Positions 61,466 through 64,000 of a stretch of 64,000 bases of DNA are shown here, piece after piece. Positions within the stretch are counted from its first letter, which is position 1. The number at the start of each line of letters is the position of its first letter. Below the pieces are notes generated by a model that ran no database searches, was not told where the DNA came from, and was given only the letters and a program-made list of their open reading frames with translations. The translations under genes and the position numbers were made by a program. This stretch comes from CAYXLI01 sp964464925 (lineage in GTDB: Bacteria; Acidobacteriota; Terriglobia; Bryobacterales; Bryobacteraceae). The stretch lies in the NCBI GenBank assembly GCA_964464925.1, contig CAYXLI010000003.1, positions 124,001-188,000 of the forward strand, written 5' to 3'.

Positions 61466-64000
61466 ATGAGGTTACTGGCAGCTTTTTTGCTGGCCACCGC
61501 CCTCTTGTCTGCACAGACAGGCGGTTTAACCGGCCAAATCGAAGGAACTCTGCGTGATCCGGCAGGCGCTGTGATACCGAACGCCAGGATCACGCTCGTC
61601 AACACAGGAACCGGACTCGAACGCGACGGGCAGTCGGACGCGAACGGCCTTTACCGCTTTCCCCTCATCCCACTCGGGACGTATTCCGTGAGTGCGGAGG
61701 CGCAAGGCTTCGCCCCGCAGAAGCGCACCGGCATCGGCGTCAGCGCCGGTTCGACAGTGACGGTCGACATCGAGCTGGGCGTGGCTACCACAACCACGGC
61801 ACTCGAAGTCAGCGCAACGGCGCCGATCACAGAGCCGGGCCGAACCGACCTGGGCTTCACTCTCAATACCAAGTCCATCGAGAACCTGCCCCTGGTCTCG
61901 CGGAACAACTACAATTTCATCCTCCTGCAGCCGAATGTCAGCGGACGGCCGAACACCGAATTCGGTGTGCCACGAAAGGTGAATGCGAACGGCTTCACAG
62001 ACCGGATCAATTATCAACTTGACGGCAGCAACAATACGCAAAGCGACCGCGCAGGAATCCGCCTGATGCCGATTTCGAACACATACATTCAAGAGGTCCA
62101 GCAAGTCAACAATGGCTTCTCGGCCGAGTTCGGCAACACAGTCGGGACGGTCTTCAACGCGATCACCAAGTCCGGCGCAAACGATCTGCATGGCGAGGCG
62201 GCATGGATCTTCCGCCGCAAAAACTTCAATGCTCGTCCGCCGCTGCTGTCACGCACTTCGCCGGCTCCGGATCTGAAGGTAGATTCCATCTTCGCCGACG
62301 GCGGCGGCCGAATCATTCGAGACAAACTGTTCTGGTTTGGAGCGTTCGAGCACGTGAATCGCTCGTTACCCTCGGCGGTTACGGTCAGCTCCGCGACGGT
62401 GTCCGCCCTAGGGCTCCCGGCGCGCTATGCGGACAACATCCCCTTCGCCCAGAACATCTATTTCTATATGGGAAAGGCCGACTGGCAGATCAACTCATCC
62501 AATCGCCTCTCCGGCCGGTTCAACTACTTTCGCAATGAATCGCCTTACAACAATGGCGGCGGCCTGACAGTCGAGTCGCAGACCTACCTCTTCAAAGACC
62601 GCGCTCCTTCCTGGGGCCTGCAACTCATTTCGACTATCACAGCCACCACGGTCAATGAGCTTCGCTTCCAACTGCCCAAGCGCTACCAGCGCCAGGTCGC
62701 CGCGGATTTCACCGGAACCCAGCCGGTTACGAACATCTCCGGCCTCATCAACTTCGGCGGCTCGCCGTCCGTGGGTCTGCGCTTCATCGAGGAGACGCCG
62801 GAATGGTCGGACAACTTCACTTACATCCGCGGCAGCCACTCGTTCAAAGCCGGCGCCGACCTGCGCTATATCCGCGATAACAACACCGACGTGACCTACG
62901 CTCGTTATACATTCGCGAGCGCCGCGGATTACAATGCGGCGAAGGCCGGGACGAATCCGAAGTCCTACACGAACTACACGCAGACCTTTGGAAATCCGCA
63001 GATCAAGTACAACTCGCTCTTCACCGGGCTCTACGTCCAGGACAACTGGAAGCTGCGTCCGAATGTCACGCTGAACTACGGCGTGCGTTACGACCTATAC
63101 AAGATCCCCGATGCCGACCCGAAGTCCCTGGTCGCGACCTCGCAGAAGTTCAACCTCGACAAGAACAACTTCGCTCCGCGCGCCGGTCTTTCTTACGGCA
63201 TCGGCCGCGAGCAGAAGACGGTTATCCGCGTGAACGGAGGAATCTTCTATGATGCTCCGCAGACCGACGTCTACCGCCGGGCCCTGCTGAACAACGGCTC
63301 GCCCCAGTATTTCCAGGTAAGCACCAACCCGGGCGCTTCCTTCGCTCCCGCGTTCCCGGCAATCCTGAGCTCAATACCGAGCGGCTTCAACCTCCCTGTG
63401 CAGGACATCACGACCGTCTCGCTGGACTTCCGAACGTTCTACTCTTCGAACGCCAATCTGCAGATCACTCGCGAACTCACGCAGAGCACCAGCCTGAGCG
63501 TGAGCTACCTGTTCACCAAGGGCACAAATCTGCCGGTCTACCGAAACATCAACCTGATCCCGAACGGCCAGCGGCTCGCCGACGGGCGGCCAATCTTCGG
63601 ATCGGGCCGCATTGACACGCGATTCAACAACATCCTCATGGCCGAATCAAGCGGCATCTCGAACTATAACGGCTTGAACGTCATGTTGAACCGCCGCTTC
63701 TCACGAGGCTACCAAGTCTTTGCCACGTATACCTGGTCGCACGCGATTGACGACGCGCCGGAGCAGAATGTGCTGGACAGCGGTAACTTCGTTCCCGAGG
63801 ATCTCACCAGCCGCACTCGCGATCGCGGCAACTCACTCAGCGATCGCCGTCACGTGTTCACGGCCAGCGGAGTCCTGAACCCTTCCTGGGACATCGACTC
63901 CAAACCGGTCTCGGCCGTGCTGAACCACAACCAGCTCTCGTTCCTGTTCACCGCCAGCAGCGGCGACATTTTCAACATCGGCAGCAACCGGACGCTGAAC
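61466..64000 (+). CDS. TonB-dependent receptor, Oar-like, with carboxypeptidase-regulatory-like N-terminal domain (partial)
   Basis: An ATG at 61466 opens a frame of 845 codons with no stop before the window end. It begins with a signal peptide (M-R-L-L-A-A-F-L-L-A-T-A-L-L-S-A), then a carboxypeptidase-regulatory-like beta domain (G-T-L-R-D-P-A-G-A-V-I-P-N-A), a plug (Q-L-D-G-S-N-N-T and E-F-G-N-T-V-G-T-V) and outer membrane barrel strands (L-Y-V-Q-D-N-W-K and Y-G-V-R-Y-D). These receptors, numerous in acidobacteria, take up large substrates. The start has no ribosome binding site. Close position after the GMC genes suggests a linked uptake and oxidation role, but this is only context. Confidence 0.92.
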   Translation, partial: MRLLAAFLLATALLSAQTGGLTGQIEGTLRDPAGAVIPNARITLVNTGTGLERDGQSDANGLYRFPLIPLGTYSVSAEAQGFAPQKRTGIGVSAGSTVTVDIELGVATTTTALEVSATAPITEPGRTDLGFTLNTKSIENLPLVSRNNYNFILLQPNVSGRPNTEFGVPRKVNANGFTDRINYQLDGSNNTQSDRAGIRLMPISNTYIQEVQQVNNGFSAEFGNTVGTVFNAITKSGANDLHGEAAWIFRRKNFNARPPLLSRTSPAPDLKVDSIFADGGGRIIRDKLFWFGAFEHVNRSLPSAVTVSSATVSALGLPARYADNIPFAQNIYFYMGKADWQINSSNRLSGRFNYFRNESPYNNGGGLTVESQTYLFKDRAPSWGLQLISTITATTVNELRFQLPKRYQRQVAADFTGTQPVTNISGLINFGGSPSVGLRFIEETPEWSDNFTYIRGSHSFKAGADLRYIRDNNTDVTYARYTFASAADYNAAKAGTNPKSYTNYTQTFGNPQIKYNSLFTGLYVQDNWKLRPNVTLNYGVRYDLYKIPDADPKSLVATSQKFNLDKNNFAPRAGLSYGIGREQKTVIRVNGGIFYDAPQTDVYRRALLNNGSPQYFQVSTNPGASFAPAFPAILSSIPSGFNLPVQDITTVSLDFRTFYSSNANLQITRELTQSTSLSVSYLFTKGTNLPVYRNINLIPNGQRLADGRPIFGSGRIDTRFNNILMAESSGISNYNGLNVMLNRRFSRGYQVFATYTWSHAIDDAPEQNVLDSGNFVPEDLTSRTRDRGNSLSDRRHVFTASGVLNPSWDIDSKPVSAVLNHNQLSFLFTASSGDIFNIGSNRTLN

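Overview
The window looks like a chromosomal piece of a high-GC Gram-negative bacterium, most likely an acidobacterium of the Bryobacter/Solibacter type. This is an inference from content: an Oar-like TonB-dependent receptor with an N-terminal carboxypeptidase-regulatory-like domain, several secreted S9 peptidases and esterases, Tat-type twin-arginine leaders on oxidoreductases, and an HAE1 efflux operon with a lipoprotein adaptor. No CRISPR array, rRNA, tRNA, insertion sequence or prophage was seen. Every gap between genes is shorter than 300 bases; the longest are 2493-2710, 18368-18597, 20833-21046 and 53154-53371.

Layout. 1-2492 (minus): translation and SRP operon ffh-rpsP-khpA-rimM-trmD, with trmD cut by the window edge. 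2711-8897: a two-domain hydrolase, a MerR regulator, the motility set flbD-motA-motB, a CpaE-like ATPase and a divergent LuxR-type regulator. 8973-18367: short-chain dehydrogenases, SixA, an O-antigen-ligase-like protein, a minus-strand group (flavoprotein, Gfo/Idh/MocA oxidoreductase, cyclophilin), a subclass-B3 metallo-beta-lactamase homologue, an aldo/keto reductase, a HigA-like antitoxin with no toxin, and an esterase. 18598-20832: GHMP kinase and fatty-acid-hydroxylase-type membrane protein, the latter overlapping a small gene in antisense. 21047-23563 (plus): rplY-pth-rpsF-rpsR-rplI, closed by a clear terminator. 23676-30847: SDR, MFS transporter, DinB-like protein, FtsK, RRM protein and HemB. 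30859-39214: secreted peptidases, an enolase-superfamily enzyme and a sugar-isomerase-like enzyme, plus a small membrane protein gene broken by an in-frame TAA. 39287-45105: complete RND tripartite efflux operon, followed by an ankyrin protein. 46051-53153 (minus): LysR regulator, STAS protein and an AddB-AddA type helicase-nuclease pair. 53372-57665: leuABCD with a short LeuA. 57681-61443: RecQ-like helicase and a gluconate-dehydrogenase-like pair (small subunit plus GMC flavoprotein). From 61466 a TonB-dependent receptor runs off the end.

Two general points stand out. First, translation starts fall into two classes: some have strong Shine-Dalgarno sequences (for example khpA, flbD, the HigA-like gene, the RRM gene), while at least seven have a -10-like TANNNT box only 5-8 bases before the start codon and no ribosome binding site, suggesting leaderless mRNAs. 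Second, several genes differ from the usual family form: rimM may start at CTG, LeuA lacks its leucine-binding domain, both AddA- and AddB-like proteins carry Fe-S-type nuclease domains, and one hydrolase is fused to a degenerate copy of the same fold.

No obviously new multi-gene system is present; the most unusual loci are the stop-interrupted membrane gene near 35.4 kb, the antisense overlap near 19.9 kb and the leaderless-start pattern.
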